A stretch of DNA of 64,000 nt from Benincasa hispida (Eukaryota > Streptophyta > Magnoliopsida > Cucurbitales > Cucurbitaceae). Shown piece after piece: positions 27,035 to 40,176 of the stretch (its first letter is position 1; each line of letters starts with the position of its first letter). The position numbers and the translations under genes are program-made. The DNA is taken from assembly GCF_009727055.1 (NCBI RefSeq), contig NC_052353.1, positions 62,592,584 to 62,656,583 of the forward strand, read 5' to 3'. Below the pieces are notes generated by a model. The model was given only the letters and a program-made list of their open reading frames with translations. It was not told the DNA's origin and ran no database searches.

Positions 27035-28400
27035 TTGCTGTTGTCGTCTGTCTGGTTGGATGGGTGGGTTGCCTGATAAAAAGAAATATTTTTATAAAGA
27101 AAAAAAAGTTCCAACAATGTAACCATCGAACCAAGCATTCTGCAAAAGAAGAAAATGATGGAACACACAGACGACAATGAACCTTATAAAGACAAAATAA
27201 CAAGGGAAGCTGAAAGTTGTAGTAACATAGAATAACACTCCCTAAATTTATTAACTAAAAATTAAGGTAGGAGGAAAATCAATCAATGCTTCATCACCGA
27301 CATTATTCATCTAAAGACAAAGTAACTTGTGCCCGCTATCCAACTTTAAGCTAAATTGAGAGGGCAAAAACACAGAAAATAACACATCTTTAGTAAAAAA
27401 GAAAATTAAAAGAAAGAAAAACCAAGTCAAATGTATCACATTCTTTTAGTACTACATGTATGTGGTAAAGAACCATACCTTGTTGCTGATTCTAGGAAGA
27501 TGGAGTAGAGAAAAGGTGACGTGCTTTGCACAATTCACGAGCAATAGTATCCATGCATACATTGATCCAACATCTTCTAGCACAATTTATAGCAATTACC
27601 CACCTATGAAAGACTTAAAAAATTTCTAATATTAGAATTAAATAATATCCAAACTGTGCATATGTTTTTCATAGAAGAGAAGAAAGGAGATTTTTCATAA
27701 AATCATATATTTGCAAGCTACATATTAGAACCCAAATACTCTAGATCTCCCCAAATTCATTGATATGAAAATGTTGAATGCCTATGAAGCTTGAATAAAC
27801 GTCTATTGAAACAAATTATCATAACTCATTGAGATGCATAGCAAGATTAGAAAAATGCATCATAGAGCGACATTTTCCTTTTTCAATACTTCCCCAACTA
27901 CAAGGTCAAAAAAACATAGCAGAAAATATAATTTACTATATTTTTGATCCACCAATAATTTAACGATTAAGTTCACATCCCAGACAAATAACATACCTCG
28001 GAATAAGGTATAAACTGCATTGATAAACTCTTCGATTTCCTCTTTAATCTGGATTGAAGAACAAATTTTATGTCAACTATTTAGTCTTGCAAAGGAGTTT
28101 CTTGACTTTTCGTGACAAGATAACCATTTCTGATAAATTAAAGCCTCATAAGTACATAGTATATCTAAGGTCTTAGAGCAGATTTTAGGCTTCTACAACT
28201 TATGGAATATAATCTATTTCAGTGCAGAAAAACTACGTTAGCAGACCCCGAATTCTATATTTCCTATATAAGTATGTTTAGCCATGAGGATGTTATGTTA
28301 ATCAATTGATAAGTGGAAATTTATGGTATATTTACAGGGAATTACAAATGAAGAAAAGAAAACAAAAAATTAAAGAGACTTATCAATTGAATTTGGCTGG
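27035..28400 (-). other. CACTA interior with possible exon remnants
   Basis: Two minus-strand stretches have splice-like borders. The first is about 28053-28005, open as IKEEIEEFINAVYTLF and followed by GTATGT. The second is about 27585-27479, preceded by TGCTAG, open for about 35 codons and followed by GTATGG. They join in frame. I do not recognise the product. The rest is AT-rich without further signal. Confidence 0.25.
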
Positions 28401-30238
28401 AAGCACTAAGTTAACGTTGGTGAGGTGGCGGTTGAATATTCAATCATGGGAGACGCCTGAAAGTATAAAAGGAGGATGAACTTCAGACACTCGGTTTTGA
28501 CAAATGATTTGAGCGAATTAAGTGAGATCGGTGCCATTTGAAAGCTGGGAGAATCTAGTTTTTTATGTTGGTTTTCCGGAGAAAGATCTCACAGGAAGAA
28601 GGATGAAAAGTAAAGAAATTGCAGAAGGGCCAAATTCTCGGATTAATCAAGGCTAGGGGTGAAGATTGGAAGCTCCAGGTCAAATTACAAGGAATTTAGA
28701 ACTGAAATTTTAAAGTAAGAAATTTAACTCAATTCTAAACAAGTTTGTAGAAGAAAGTTTTTTGAAAAGAGTTCTGGATTGTGGGTTATGAATTTTTTAA
28801 GTTGAAATAGGATTTCGATGCGTAAACAGGCAGCTGCTTGGGAAGATCAAGCAAGCAGCTCACCGTAGAGAGCGAGAGTGAGATATGAATTGTGGAAATC
28901 TCGCTCAGGATGATAATCTTGCTGGTTTTGTGCTGAATCTCGCTCAGGAGAAGAATCTCGTTGATTTCATGCTAAGTCTCGCTCAGAAGATGATCTCGCT
29001 AGTGATGATCTCGTTGGTGAAGATCTCCTTCGTGACGATCTCGCTAGTGTTGATCCTGCTAGTAGGGGTCTCGCTAGTAAGCAAACTATTTGAAGCATCT
29101 TGATGAAAATTCTAAGGAATCTAACAAGGAATTATGTTGCTTCAGGCCGAGAAGAGCTAGGAAAAGCCTACAAACCGTTAAGAGCCTAGACGAGTAGTGA
29201 GTGACTAAAATGAACCTAATGTTTTCAATATTTATGTATAAAAGACCATGCAATTTTTAGTAATGTTGATGATGAGTTTGTATGTTCTCAAGCAACAAAT
29301 GTTTTATGAATTGTATAGCATTTCTTCTCCAGCTTGTATATGTTTTAAAACATGCCAAGGTATAATGTAAATTCATTACAAAAGTTAAGTTTCTATGATG
29401 AAACATGTGTTTCTAGAGAAAGACTATGATAGAATGATTCTTGTTATAAATTTTTTACTATTAAAGCTTGATTTGATGTTGGAGAAGAACCCGATACTGA
29501 AGGACACAAAGAAGGTATCTGGGTAATAGTATTTAAGGTGTTGACGGTACTTAGAAAACTCCATGTGCATGTAGGTAGTTTTGTATGAGAGGCCGAAGTA
29601 TGGGTCTCTTGGCCGGTTACAGAAGTTGGGAGCTAAAGCGATGTATGCTCGTTCTCAACTAAGGATTAATGATGTTTAATGATGTTTATTGATGTTTAAT
29701 GAGTTTTCTTCTCATAAGCTTGAAGATATGATCATGTTTATGTTTTAAAGGAAGTTGCTTGAAACGTTTTCCAGTATGTTTACATGTTTTATAATAATGT
29801 GATGCATGGTATAATATGATTTCTATCATTGGGCAACTAGCTCACAGTTTTTCTATGTTTTCCTTTCCCAGGTAGCGGTTAGATTCTCCAAGGTTGATCC
29901 TGCTGTTGCTTGCCACTGAAAGGCCCAACTAGTATAAAGAACTTAGGTTGATAGTCTATATCCATGTACACATGTTTTGAGAGGGATCAGGGCTTTATTA
30001 GTGAAGTTTGGGCCCAACTGTAAATATTTTACCTGTAGATGTTATGTCATGATTGTTTGCATGTGATTATACAAAATTATGTAGAGCCTTATGGGAGCGA
30101 GCTGTTTATGTACATTAATAATGTTTATCAGGTTGGTACTCGGAGGGTTAAGGTGGTAAGTACTGGCAATAGGGCTAGTAACTGCTACCGTCACATCTTC
30201 TTCCAGATTAAGAGGGTAATCTAGGAGGGGGTGTGTCA
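28400..30238 (+). repeat. second LTR-like block in the CACTA element
   Basis: Ends AGGAGGGGGTGTGTCA, like many Ty3/gypsy LTRs. A TATAAAAGG box lies near 28460. A long T-rich stretch and a GTATG(G)TATAA-rich 3' part fit an LTR. I could not find a matching 5' end or target duplication, so the left border is approximate. Confidence 0.4.
28893..29085 (+). repeat. degenerate ATCTCGCT array
   Basis: About twelve copies of (A)TCTCGCTAGTGATG/ TCTCGCTCAGGA-like words at 14-30 bp spacing. It gives a low-complexity open frame that is not a real protein. Confidence 0.75.
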
Positions 30239-32230
30239 TAAAGACACCTATCTAATCTCATAATCTCATCCATATCCCTTTTTTGCCTTCAAACCACTTG
30301 TTTAAATAAGCAAAAAGAAACCAATTAGACTAAAAATTTGAAGAAACCATAAGCCTACTCTAAACCGTAAAGTTAAGAACCGAGTTATTTTTGCACATGC
30401 ATTGTTGATCACTAAGGCGTATTGTTATCCTATATAAAGTTAAACAACACTGATAAATTGTAGAAATACAAGTTATTGTCTCTTAAAGGTTGAAATAATT
30501 AGGATTCTTAGTGGTAAAAACACATGAAATTCCTTAACACATCACTAACACATACAAAAGTAGCCATCTTGTTAAATCAAGTCAAAGAGAATAAGAGATT
30601 GAACTCTACGACTTGACTTCTTCCTTTTCTTTTACTTCTCATTTTCAGTTACCATCCCATTCGATTAAGTTGAGATTGTTGTAAAAATATTTTATATCTT
30701 TAAATTCAATCTTACATTTGATCATCACTTTGTTTACATTCAAATTTGTGTGTGGCCGCCGCTTTTTTGACTTGTTGCATACTTGAATTCCATCCTTTAA
30801 TCATCTTAATCACTTGATTAAATTTATTAAGTAGTTAAATTGCTCGAGAGAGTAGGTTAACTAAAGAACACATTGAGTCAGAACGTATAGTAAGTTTAGA
30901 GATAAAAATTCTTGTGTTTTTACCATTCTCTGTCACCGACGCATACATCCTAGAGATAGAAATACATGTGGCATTCACATTGAGAAATGTTGAACAACAC
31001 GATCTAAAGAACAAAGACTTAATGCATACACATACACTTGTTTGTAAACAAGCATCCATATCATTTTCATTCTACTCTCACACCTTCACACACTTATTCA
31101 TCTTGCTTGGAATCAATGCATATCCCCAAACACTTAGCACCATTCACTCATAAATCCTCCTTTTTCCCTTGAACTCCTAGGTTTTCTTGTATGCATGCAT
31201 TGAGATTAATGTAAATAATCTTCACTTATTAATCTAGGAGCCATCTACAATTGAAGCAATGCAAGGACTGGGTTAGACTATCTTAAAATTCTTGTGTTCG
31301 ACTCTAGACTTATCAGGAAGCCTAAGTTAGATTTATACTTGGGTTTGATTTAGGAAAGCTTATATGCATTACACGAGTGTGCTACATCCACTTCGAAGCA
31401 TCGCCTACTCTTCTCATATAGAGAAGCAATTCGTCATTCATCTCCATTCATCTAGTTATCATCTTTCACCCTCATTCATAAGCACTTTTAGATACAAATC
31501 ACGAGGCGAACACAAACACGCCTTTATTTTCGAAAGTAAACACGTATAGATAGCTTATTTTCAATTTTTTTAAGCCAATGAAAAAGATAGCAATCGAAAT
31601 TAATTCCTCTTTCTCTCCCACATACCTCTTCTTTTTCCAGATTAACATACAACAAACTAAGTGGATGTGGCTCTGGCTGTCTTCATTTCCACCATGGTTG
31701 CTACTCCTTCAACCACTTCCTTCAATATAATGATATATTTAAACAAACCCAAGGGAAAAAGACAAGTTCCAACCAACTACTATATTGCAGTAACATGATT
31801 CACTAGAAAATTTTGGAGCTAACATATTAATCTTCACAGTTGGATACAATTATGAAGTTATCCATTTTGGATAAAAATCCTTTCAGAATCAGGCGTTTGT
31901 TGCAAATGATACATGCCAAATTATTTTCTCTCTAAAAGGTAGCCAAAAGTAGGCCACACAGTATTAAGAGTAAACCGAACATTCCAAATAATCAAGTCTC
32001 AGTTCCAACTTTACACCATCCAATAGCAAATATTCACAACACGAATTGCTCAAGATGGAAAAGAGGAATTACTTCACGCTAATAAAAAAGAAGTTCATAT
32101 TCATTAGTGCAAAAAGCAACAAACCGAGTGGAAAAGCACAAAATCAGTTTCTACTTCATTATGATACGCACAAAGACTCAGAACAGCAAAATTCAGCTAG
32201 CCAACATGTACATGAAAAACAGCATTGCAT
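30239..32230. other. CACTA interior, no gene seen
   Basis: AT-rich DNA. Open frames on both strands overlap one another and show no domain. No LTR or repeat boundary recognised. Confidence 0.4.
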
Positions 32231-32835
32231 TTACTTGAAGTTATCTTCAGCATGCTCTAACAAGTAACGACATTTGCAGGAATGCTTCAAACTATACAAC
32301 TCAAATGTGTGTATATTAGTATACTGAAGATTAAGAAACGGTCCAAAGCACATGGCGCCGCTGAATTGGAGCAAAAATGGAAAATCACAAGCGGCTAATA
32401 GACAATCGGAGTCGAAGTCGAATTCCGTCTCGAGTTCTGATGGGTCGTTGTCATGCAACTGGTGCCATCCTCACGTGCGAGAGAAGATCTCCGTCATTCC
32501 GTTGGACAATGACAATGGCATCAATAAACAAACCTATTTCTCCATGGCGAGTCCTAATGACATTTTCAAATCCCTAATTTCTTTGTTGACGTGAAAAAAA
32601 CTAAAATAGAGATGAAAACTCACCGACGGCGTATAAGGCAGCGGCGACGTGAAGAACGAAAAGAGAGTCTGAAGAACGTGGTGAAACGTACAACGCAGCA
32701 ACAACGTGAAAGCACTGACGTCGTGAAGACAAACCCTAGATTCACGATTTTGCGCAAGAGACGCTCGAGATGAGGTTTGACGCCTGATGCTTGGGGGAAA
32801 AAATTAGGGTTTCACGATTTTGACAGCTTTGTTTT
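32231..32835 (-). pseudogene. 5' end of an unidentified gene inside the CACTA element
   Basis: On the minus strand 32835-32615 looks like a plant 5' leader: it has two AAACCCTA-type boxes (about 32730 and 32804-32812), is pyrimidine rich and ends at a GTGAGT donor-like site near 32620. Beyond it, an open frame at 32458-32231 reads MHDNDPSELETEFDFDSD and FPFLLQFSGAMCFGPFLNL. The region is less AT-rich than its surroundings. The product is not recognised; it could be a transposon gene or a captured host exon. Confidence 0.35.
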
Positions 32836-34023
32836 GTTTTAGAGGGAAAATACAGAAAGAATAGATAGAGGCATGAGGGCGTGCTTTTAGGGAAAGAGAA
32901 AGTGGGGAAGTTTAATAGTCTAATTAACTAAAACTTATTTCAATAGTTCTTAACATTTAAATCATGACAAGAAAACATAGCTTAAACTTGACTTTTTAAA
33001 CATCAAGTAATGTATCAGCGTAAAAAAATTCGAAAAATCTTAAACCTCCACCTTTTTTTGTCATTTTCTGGACGTTTTTCTTTAAAATTACATATTACTA
33101 GACATTTTTTCCATAAAAATATTTAGTTAAAATTGCAAACGTCAAGAAATGTGATTTTTTTAATAGTGGTATTTCATATCTTGTATATCATCGATATACA
33201 ATTATTTAGAGAGAGAATAATTTTTTTTCTTTCTTCCATTTGCTGAGGGTTCTGTTGTTGCTTCCTTGTAACCCTGATTAATACCATCATCACTTGCCTT
33301 TTCCATATTTCGATACATTTATTAAGATGTTTTGATGCTTTGTTCTTATTTCATTTCCATAATCACCTACTTGTCAATAGTTTTGTAAACATTTCCTAAG
33401 TCTAATGTTATTTGGATAGATTTTTTGAGCTTATTAAACATGTTTGAAAAATTTTATAAGAAACTTTTGTATCAAAATATGACTGTTTTTATTGATCTAT
33501 CATGATAGTATATTCAAATCAAGAATCTAAATTCAACACCACAAACTAGGAGAAATAATCAATTACATTTTTTTTTCAACAGAGCTCACATAATCTTCCA
33601 TTAAAATCTGAATACGTAAGGCCCTAGTCAAATGGTTGTTGGTAATGCTTTTAATGCCATAAATGTTTTGTGATTATAATGGTTAAAGCCTTGTAGTCCC
33701 CAGGTTTCACACCTCTTCCACTAAATAAATTTAATTGAGGATTCAAGCAATTTAATTGAGTTCATAAACTTTCGTGTTATCAGTTCAATGAGATTAGCTT
33801 TTGAAATCTCACTGGAACAGTGTTTGAAATCCATCATACTCATAGATTTCAACCAAATTGAATGGGGAACTCAAATATTGGGCCAAAGGACCATGGATCA
33901 ATGTTGAAATTCATTGTAACGAAAACTAAGCAGAGATCAAACAAAACATTCCAAGTTTCATTAAAATGACAAAGGAAGATAATTTTTATATTTTGAGCAA
34001 ATGTCAATTCCAGGTCCAAAACT

Positions 34024-34122
34024 ATTTTGAGAACTACAAAACTTAACATTACTAGCATGCTTATAATTTAAGGATACTTTTAATTTTGAGAACTGCAAAA
34101 CTTAACGTTACTAGCATGCTTA
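34024..34122. repeat. 40-bp direct repeat, two copies
   Basis: Copies at 34024-34063 and 34083-34122, both containing ACTAGCATGCTTA and differing at about three positions, with a 19-bp spacer. Confidence 0.85.
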
Positions 34123-34175
34123 AGCAAATGATTCAAATTCATGAAATTTTCAATGTCCCAAATATTCAGTGAGGC

Positions 34176-34200
34176 AAAAAAAAAAAAAAAAAAAAAAAAA
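34176..34200 (+). repeat. poly(A) tract, 25 nt
   Basis: An uninterrupted A run about 230 bp before LINE coding sequence. It may be the tail of an older non-LTR insertion upstream. Confidence 0.7.
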
Positions 34201-34404
34201 GCTTTAAAAGGGCATCTCATAACAAAGAAAGAATATCAAGGATGGAGAGTATATAGATGCAAAAAGAGCAAAAGAGCGTAACAAAAAAGATTGGAAAATA
34301 AGGCTATAAACAAAAATGAAAGATAAAGGAGCACTTGTAAACTGCTCTATCACTACTTTTCACGACCATGATTAATTTTCTTATTTATAATGACATGTAG
34401 CTAG

Positions 34405-35838
34405 TTGTTAACAGTCCTGGTGAATGGCCGGATGGCCTTCTCAAACCAGCTCACACGATCAATCTTCATAGAAAAGAAAGAATTTGCTCTGGACTGGGAT
34501 CGCAGGCTTGGTGGAAAAAGTATTCCCCTAACGAAATATGGATTCTACAAATCCTTTTCCATATCGATCTACCCTGATACAGTCGAATGGATGCAGGCCT
34601 CTTTCACAACGCTGCTCAAAACTTCGAGAAACAACAGATTTTTTTCAAGAAAAAAGGTATGATGTATTCACGATATGGGTAAAAAAAACAAGCAACAAGA
34701 AAGGAGTCATTGCATAAATATTCAAATTAGATGACAAAGGTCGAAAAACCTGTATCATGATTCTCGAAGGATCGGAGAAGAAAGGATGGATGGCGTTCCA
34801 CAGCATGCTGACATTCATAAATTTTGAATCTAAAGAGATCAGAAATATTCAGAGGCAGACAAAACAAAACCCAAAGAAGTTGAACCAAATACAGAAAATG
34901 GAAACGATAAGAAGCAATCTAAACAAACTTATGCGAAAATCGTCTCCTCCAGAGATACATCTATTTTCGATTCTGATTATATGGAGTCCACGACCTCGAC
35001 TAAAGCAGAAAATTTTTTGAATGTTACAAAGGAAACCTTTGAAAACACAAAGGAATAATATTTCAACTGGAACTCTATGATAATTTGATTAAGGAGATGC
35101 TTCCACGATGATTGGGGAAGAATACTTTAATCCCTAAAAAGCGTAAATGAAGCCATAGACGCCCTCAATCCCTTCCACGTTGATAAAGCGATATACGCGA
35201 TCCTGAACAGGCCTGTCTACTTTGTTATAACCAAGGATGGGTTACAACGGGGGGTTTCATGGTTAAATTTGATTAATGGGATTCTAATATCCATTCGGTT
35301 CCAAAATTCATACCAAGGTATGGAGGTTGATTGCGTTTTAGGGCAATTCCTCTTCACCTTTGGAATGTTAACACCTTCAAACAAATTGAGAATGCATGTG
35401 GAGATTTTCTGGATATTGGTTACCAAACCTGGCGTAAATTAGATTTGATTGAAGTTCGAATCAAAGTGCAAGGCAATTATTGTGGATTTGTACCAGCAAC
35501 TATACAAATCTTAGATAAAGATGGGAAACCATACTTGATCCACATTGTGGCTCCGGTGAATGGAAAATGGCTTACCAGAAAACATCCAAAAATCCATGGC
35601 TCTTTCACCAAGGAGGTTGTTGCTAATTTCCTTGAAATGATCATAATTTTGAATCCTTCTCGTTCACAGGACCCTAAGCTAGCGTAGCCAACCAAAAAGA
35701 AGTCGCAGCAGATTCTCCAAATATTGAGCTTTCAAATCAATTGAGGACTGAAAAAAATAAAAAAAGGAAAGATGTCCTATGAGAAAAAAAAGGGAAGAAG
35801 TTTTCAACAAAACAAGAAAGGCGAAGGGAATTGTCATC
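34405..35838 (+). pseudogene. LINE ORF1 (nucleic-acid-binding, DUF4283-type), 5' part of a split LINE
   Basis: Reading through shifts gives WPDGLLKPAHTINLHRKER, SQAWWKKYSPNEIWILQILF, the run MILEGSEKKGWMAFHSML and, at 35331-35687, IPLHLWNVNTFKQIENACGD, IEVRIKVQGNYCGFVPATI and APVNGKWLTRKHPKIHGSF. These are characteristic of ORF1 of plant L1-type LINEs. Stops and frameshifts occur near 34660, 35020 and 35090. The coding region is interrupted at 35838 by the MULE and picks up again at 47110. The 5' end of the LINE is not resolved. Confidence 0.75.
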
Positions 35839-35970
35839 GGAAAATTTCACAAAATAACTCATAATCCAAAAACTTTTTTATTAATAACCTCTTCTTAAAA
35901 ACTTTTTCATCAATGACCTTTTGTTCATGTGAAATTCTAAAATTATCCCTAGTTTTTAAAACTCCTCAAA
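35839..35970 (+). repeat. MULE left terminal inverted repeat
   Basis: Pairs with 46980-47109 over nearly its whole length, including the segments TTCACAAAAT and CATGTGAAATT, with scattered mismatches. Confidence 0.85.
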
Positions 35971-36129
35971 CCACACCACATTTCTTCTTCCTCAACGATT
36001 TCTTCAGCTCTTCATTCAATGTGCATTCAATACAACACCAACATTTTGCCAAAACATTTATTTCCAATTAATATTCTACCAATAGCATTGAATAACATTA
36101 TTGTGAAGAGAATGGAAGGCCACTCTCAT

Positions 36130-38094
36130 TGAAGGAACTCTTATCAAAGAGTACCTTTGAGCGAAAGCAAGATCATTCCATACACATTGTGACAGAATTA
36201 CCGCATTCACAATCAAATAAACTAGTTATGCACTTAACAACAAATTACAGCATGTTTTAAACTTTAAACAACAGAGGAACAAGATACATACCAATTGAAG
36301 AACTTTTCTTCGCTTTGAATCTTGCTCTCGTCAATGGACTGCACCTCTCGCTCTCACTATGCAGACCAAACCAATCATCAACCAAATCTCACTGTCGTCT
36401 ACCCACGAACGGACTCCTCACGAACATGGCAGTAGGGAAGACATCACCACTCGGAATCCTCGGTATTCTTGGAGTGAGAATCCAGGAGATGTGGGCTTTG
36501 TTGGATTCGATAGAGGGAAGGATGAAGAAACGATCGTTTACCACGACCAAGCAAGTGGGAGATATCGGATGTTTATCACATAGACGGATGCTTGATCGTT
36601 TAAATAGAGGTACACCATCGTGTAGGAAACTGGGGCTGATCGTATAGACGATCGTTTAGTAAAACACTCAGGCGTGCGATCGCTTAGAAAAAGCTAGACG
36701 ATCGTTTAGGTAATTATTATTGCGATCGTTTAGGAAAATGTGTGGCGTGTACACAATCGTTTAGTAAACTTTGAGCTGTCGTGTATGCTCTCGGTTTGCT
36801 AGGCGATGGGCAGTGTATACTCAATCGGTGAACGAATGTCTGATCACTTGCAAAATGAAAATCATTTTCATTTTATCCTTCAGTTACGAAAACTGAATGC
36901 AACCTCCCACTAGCTCATTCGATTACGGAGAAAAACCAGGAACAATTATCAACATAATTGTTTAAATCAAAAAATAAATATAATCATATATATTTATAAC
37001 CTATGGTTTAATATCACATCATATGCAACATATGAACCATGGTCATTTTCTTCTCCACTAGATATAAATCATATTATATCATTTTCTAAATAGCTTACTA
37101 AACTCTTTAGCCATGAGATCCACCATCCGTTAACTGTCAGACATTCCACTAAAGACTGACAGCTGCACTCTTCTCACCACAGTATAATTTCTGTGTCCAT
37201 TGGATATAACCAATCAACAGTACGATAACCTTTCACAGATGATCGTAAGTACAGTTTGAGCCAATTTATCGTTTTGCCCCTGTAGTTACATCTAACTCCT
37301 AAAGTACCATTGATCCCTCTAATGAACAATACAACATAGTCCCACTATGTGCGGACACCTCTCGAGCCATGAAAATGTGTGTGACGCCAAATCGTTCAAG
37401 CCTCGAAATCAGCCCTTAAAGGAGCAATCTATCTACTTACCCCTGTTTTGGGGAATTAGTGAATTCCATCTTGTGTAGCTGAGTTTCCAACTCCCAAATC
37501 AGACGAATCCCCAAAGTGGTAGGTTTGAGTCGGCGATCTGGCTACTTGCACCCGTGCAAATCAAAGGACTGCCCTTAAAGGCAAGAGTTTCCAACTCACT
37601 CAAGATTGAGGTCATGTTACCTATGGCCATCCTAGTGAAGTGAAGTCCCTGTCATGAACGACGTTATATAACGAGACTATTACACTTCGTGGTCCGAACT
37701 TATATAAACTCTTCGTATAGGACACCCCCGCTCACATGTCTCCACATGAATGATCAGGATCAGACCATCTGTAGCAAGTCACAACACTTGTAACTATTCT
37801 ACAAAGCAAGTCGCATCCGTAGCGTTACCAGGATAAGATTTCCCTCCTATATCCATATACTACATACCATTGTGGTTATCACTTAAGACATGATCCACCT
37901 GTATGTCACCACAAACATATTTAAGCTACAACGACAACCAGGGATCTTAGTTTTTTATTTTGTGTCAAAACAATTAAAACATCCAATGTTCCATAGACAA
38001 TAGTGAAGAAAAATATCATATATTACTGCATCACAAACGTTTGTTCAATATTGTGTTTACAAACTATAGGACCCAACGAAAGTTTAGGGCATCA
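36130..38094 (-). mobile_element. LTR R1 (minus), 1.97 kb, inside the MULE
   Basis: In LTR orientation it begins TGATGCCCTAAACTTTCG and ends AAGAGTTCCTTCA. It shares most of its length with R2 (40177-42305) in opposite orientation. The core at about 37100-37990 matches R2, R3 and R4. Flanks CTCAT and ACTCC do not match, so it may be the product of recombination between copies. No internal retrotransposon region is attached. Confidence 0.75.
36585..36860. repeat. ACGATCGT-type array in R1
   Basis: Words such as GACGATCGTTTAGTAAA, GCGATCGCTTAG and ACAATCGTTTAGTAAA. Several adjacent units are exactly 22 bp apart; others are 12, 24 and 28 bp. Confidence 0.85.
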
Positions 38095-38305
38095 ACTCCA
38101 ATAACTCTCAGTATTCACTTTCTGTCGAAATTCCCCACGAAATTCTCTCATTGTTCTCTCGTAGCTTTCTCTCAGAGTTTCAGTCCAACATCTTCGTTGA
38201 TCGCTTTCATCGTCAAATTCAGAAACGAAGAGAATAATGTAAGTGATATTCTACGATTTCTTGTCCCAGATCGCTTTCATAATAAGTGTCGTTTAGCATT
38301 AAATG
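38095..38305 (+). other. probable 5' leader of the MULE transposase gene
   Basis: CT-rich leader-like sequence ending at AATAATGTAAGTG, a good donor-like site near 38238. The tandem array and the first transposase exon follow, so the array lies in a presumed first intron. Confidence 0.35.
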
Positions 38306-38497
38306 AACGATCGTATAGTAATATATAGACAATCATTCATTACAATATAAACGATCGTTCATAAATTACTAGACGATCGTATAGTATATTATAAATGATC
38401 GTGTAGTAATTTATCAACAATCGCATAGTAAATTATAAACGATCGTGTAAACATTCATAAATGATCGTATAGTAATGTATAAACGATCGTTCACTTA
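38306..38497 (+). repeat. 22-bp tandem array on ACGATCGT, nine units
   Basis: Units start at 38306, 38328, 38350, 38372, 38394, 38416, 38438, 38460 and 38482 (the last partial), each exactly 22 bp. Each unit begins AACGATCGTATAGTAA or a close variant (AATGATCGTGTAGTAA, GACAATCATTCATTA). The core ACGATCGT is its own reverse complement. It precedes the transposase coding region directly. Confidence 0.95.
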
Positions 38498-38527
38498 TCA
38501 CTGATTTATTTATCCCATTGTAGATCA

Positions 38528-40176
38528 ATGATGCTACTTCACATCTTTGTACGATTTGGTGGGGATTGGGATGAGTCCAGAAGAAATTATGTTGGTGGTC
38601 ATATGAAAGGTCTAAAAGTCAAAAATGATATAACAGTCAGTGAATTAGTGAGTATGATGCACCAACGACTGAATATCGATCCGGATATGTTTGATATACA
38701 CATCAAATATTACTACAATCTATTGTATCGGCTCCCCCAATTGACATAGTCGACGATGAAGATCTTAGCTTCTTTTTGGAAGGTAGTAATACATCCCAGA
38801 TGTCGTTATTTTTATCAGTTACACCTTGCGAAAGTCATGAAGTACACACGGACAATATGTACCAGCATTGCAATCTAACCGATCAACCCATTTCAACTAT
38901 TCAAAATTGTGGGTTTGCAACCATTCCGACACGCAATATTCATACCATTCTTCACTTGATGATCATATTAAGCCATATAACTTGGGGGATGACCGAAGTG
39001 AAGCTTTGTTTGGTCAGAACAGTGAACCCAGATGTACTTCACAATTTGATACTGAACATGGATATGGACAATCTTTAGGACTATAAACTTCTCCAACACC
39101 TAACATCCATGTTCCAAACCCATCTGCTCTTATCCTACCAATTGTGATGGCTTCGGTTCTAATGCATTCCATCGTTCCAACCGAACCATTTGTTGATATA
39201 CCCAGACCATCAGAGTGCCCATCGTATGACAACCTCATCATAATACCTCATGACTGTCTGAATGACGAGGATATAAAGTTTGGTCAAATTTTCTTTTCGA
39301 AATATGATTTGTCAGTTAAATTATCGATGTTTGCAATAAGAAAGAACTTTGACTACCGTGTAAAAAAGTCAACAAATAGCTTGCTAACTATCCAGTGTTC
39401 GGTGGAGGAATGCAAGTGGAGGGTCCGTGTGCAAAAAAATGAAAGAAAGTGATTCCTTCAAAGTGTCGAAATATCCCAGCAAACATACATGTTATCTTGA
39501 AATGAGAATTGGTAATCATCGACAAGCAAAAAGTTGGGTTATTGGACACTTAATCAAGTCCAAATACGAACAAGTCGGTCTAGCATACCGCCCAAGGGAT
39601 ATAATTGAGGATGTCTGACAAGATTATGGAGTAAACATAAGTTATGGGCAGGCTTATCGCGCTAGAGAGTACGGATTGGTGTTTGCATAAGGGTCGCAGA
39701 AGGATCATATGCTATTGTTAGGCCATATGGCGAGGCACTTAAGCTTGCAAATCCAGGTATGATATTTGAGGTTGAAGTAGAGGACAGACAATACTTTAAG
39801 TACGTCTTCATGGCACTTGGTTCGTGTATCAGAGGTTTTCTAAACTGCATCCATCCAGTAATCGTTGTTGATGGGACCCATTTGCACGAGAAATACAAAA
39901 GTGTGTTGTTAATAGCAACGTTATCGATGGCCATAACAACATATATCCTATCACCTTCAGTGTTGTAAATGGTGAGAACAATGCATCATGGACTTGGTTC
40001 ATGGCTTATTTGAAGGCTTCAATAGGAGACGTTCCCAATTTAGTGATTATATCAAATCGTCACATCTCTCTTGCAAAGGTTGTTGCAAGTATATTCCCTG
40101 ATGCATTTCATGCCCTATATATATATCATATTCGGAACAATTTGGTTGACAAATTCAAGAATAAGGACTATGGGTA
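38528..40176 (+). pseudogene. MuDR-type MULE transposase, broken and truncated
   Basis: Parts in order: an N-terminal segment FVRFGGDWDESRRNYVGG and SELVSMMHQRLNIDPDMF (38540-38720); the plant MuDR zinc/WRKY-like region IKFGQIFFSKYDLSVKLSMF, NFDYRVKKSTNSLLTIQC and SVEECKWRVRVQK with SKHTCYLE (39270-39510); and the MULE catalytic region HPVIVVDGTHLHEKYKSVLL, DVPNLVIISNRHISLAKVV and YIYHIRNNLVDKFKNKDYG (39850-40176). The aspartate of VVDGTHL is the expected first catalytic acid; the C-terminal region with the SWIM zinc finger is missing because LTR R2 starts at 40177. Frameshifts occur near 38745, 39080, 39450, 39620 and 39935. Confidence 0.9.

Larger units (their letters stand above)
23077..33168 (-). 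mobile_element. CACTA (En/Spm-type) DNA transposon, about 10.1 kb
   Basis: The left end is CACTACTACAAAAACAGTG. The right end, reverse complemented, is CACTATTAAAAAAATCAC, and both continue into a matching ...TTTCTT. Both outer flanks are GTA (23074-23076 and 33169-33171), the 3-bp duplication expected of CACTA elements. Sub-terminal TGTCAAGAA/CTTGACATT words repeat many times at 23100-23345 and again at the right end. I could not find a TNP2-type transposase. The interior holds LTR insertions and gene-like scraps on the minus strand, from which I infer orientation. Confidence 0.85.
33169..34404. other. spacer between CACTA and LINE
   Basis: AT-rich with no gene seen. Contains a close direct repeat (34024-34063 and 34083-34122) and a 25-nt poly(A) tract. 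Confidence 0.5.
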